64,000 nucleotides of DNA from Haematococcus lacustris (lineage: Eukaryota > Chlorophyta > Chlorophyceae > Chlamydomonadales > Haematococcaceae): NCBI GenBank assembly GCA_030144725.1, contig JASKMD010000005.1:4067404-4131403 (forward strand). Reading direction: 5' to 3'. Every line of letters starts with the position of its first letter. The stretch's first letter is position 1. A program made the position numbers and the translations under genes. The notes beneath the pieces were generated by a model. It worked only from the letters and a program-made list of their open reading frames with translations. It did not search any database and was not told where the DNA came from. Positions 63,499-64,000 of this stretch are shown here, one piece after another.

Positions 63499-64000
63499 GG
63501 TTGTGGGATTGCATACCCATGTTGGTGCTGAACGCATCGTCAGTGCCAAATGAAACTTGGGCTATACTTTCATTTGCATGCAAACAGGCCACAGGCTAAG
63601 AGGCATACCATTTTATTAGTTGCCATGGCTGTGGCATGGCTGGGCGTGCCATGGGCTTGCTGTGAAGCTGACACTCACACCTCACTTGCATGTTGCAGTA
63701 ACCTTACCTATAGTGTAGATGTGCTTGCAACGGACACATCTGTGTGACAATGGTCGCGGATGGAGCCCTGGCTAGTGCCTGGCGCCGGTCACAGGAACAC
63801 CGAATTCCGGTCAGTCGAGGCATGGGGCATGTCGCTTTTGATGGTGCTGCGCCACTTACCAGATATAACTAGGACTATAGATGCACCTCCCGCCACCGTC
63901 GCGCTCGACTGGACCGTCACGTGATGCTGCACGGTGCTGCGATAGGCATTCAGACCCGTACGACCTTACAACAGCTAGCACCCAATAGCAAGCTTGCGTC

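Larger units (their letters stand above)
59867..63925 (+). mobile_element. 4.06 kb transposon with 502-bp inverted repeats
   Basis: 59867-60368 and 63424-63925 are inverted copies of equal length, about 90% identical by eye. Both outer ends read ATCACGTGAC(T/G)GTCCAG. Coding exons for a transposase-like protein fill the space between. The repeats include the N-terminal exon of that protein, so a second head-to-head copy with its body deleted is an alternative to true long terminal repeats. I could not find a clear target duplication. Confidence 0.75.

Overview
The window is nuclear DNA of a green alga, most likely a chlamydomonadalean chlorophyte. The reasons are many short GT-AG introns, GC-rich sequence full of G-rich, CAG and CCCAT arrays, Gln/Ala/Pro-rich protein tails, a plastid-type MscS channel, and transposon families I associate with this group. 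Haematococcus is my best guess from memory of the 'DRDCNAAL...KGKEYPG' repeat protein family; the sequence does not prove it. The window appears to be internal to a chromosome. The only telomere-like repeats are a short interstitial (CCCTAA)n run near 42.48-42.52 kb.

Host genes, assembled by splice sites and reading phase: a WNK-type protein kinase (minus, 7069 to beyond position 1); a two-EF-hand protein (minus, 31820-28201, all eight exons phase-consistent); an MscS-like mechanosensitive channel with a very long low-complexity tail (plus, 34359 to about 42154); a CAT/SLC7-type amino-acid permease (minus, about 54744-47945, 5' end unresolved); and a HYPK-like ribosome/NatA-associated protein (plus, 57333-58988, four phase-0 exons). 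An unrecognised 3' gene end lies at 25567-26048.

The accessory layer is dominated by intron-containing TnpB/Fanzor-like RuvC nuclease genes. I find six copies or remnants in two subfamilies. Copy A (21547-8342, minus) keeps phase-consistent exons for RuvC-I, RuvC-II and RuvC-III. It is broken by a Ty1/copia element with near-identical LTRs in exon 1, and also carries a 4.6 kb inverted-repeat transposon in an intron. Copy B (23758-22414) is 5'-truncated with an in-frame stop and lies head-to-tail next to A. Copy C (57181-55744) has lost RuvC-I and RuvC-II by internal deletion and sits head-to-head with HYPK. Copy D (43737-46550, plus) belongs to the second subfamily. It is interrupted by a 1.88 kb element with perfect terminal repeats that encodes a SAP-like protein, by a local inverted duplication, and by a hAT-like MITE. 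E (34110-33819) and F (30929-30998) are remnants.

Other mobile DNA: a 4.06 kb element with 502 bp inverted repeats and a probable transposase (59867-63925), a LINE 3' fragment near 47.3-47.5 kb, and a dispersed repeat shared by 11.9 kb and 33.3 kb. Host genes and mobile elements intermingle. A fragment around the EF-hand gene's fourth exon was copied, with the adjacent subfamily-2 remnant, to a position downstream of copy D.
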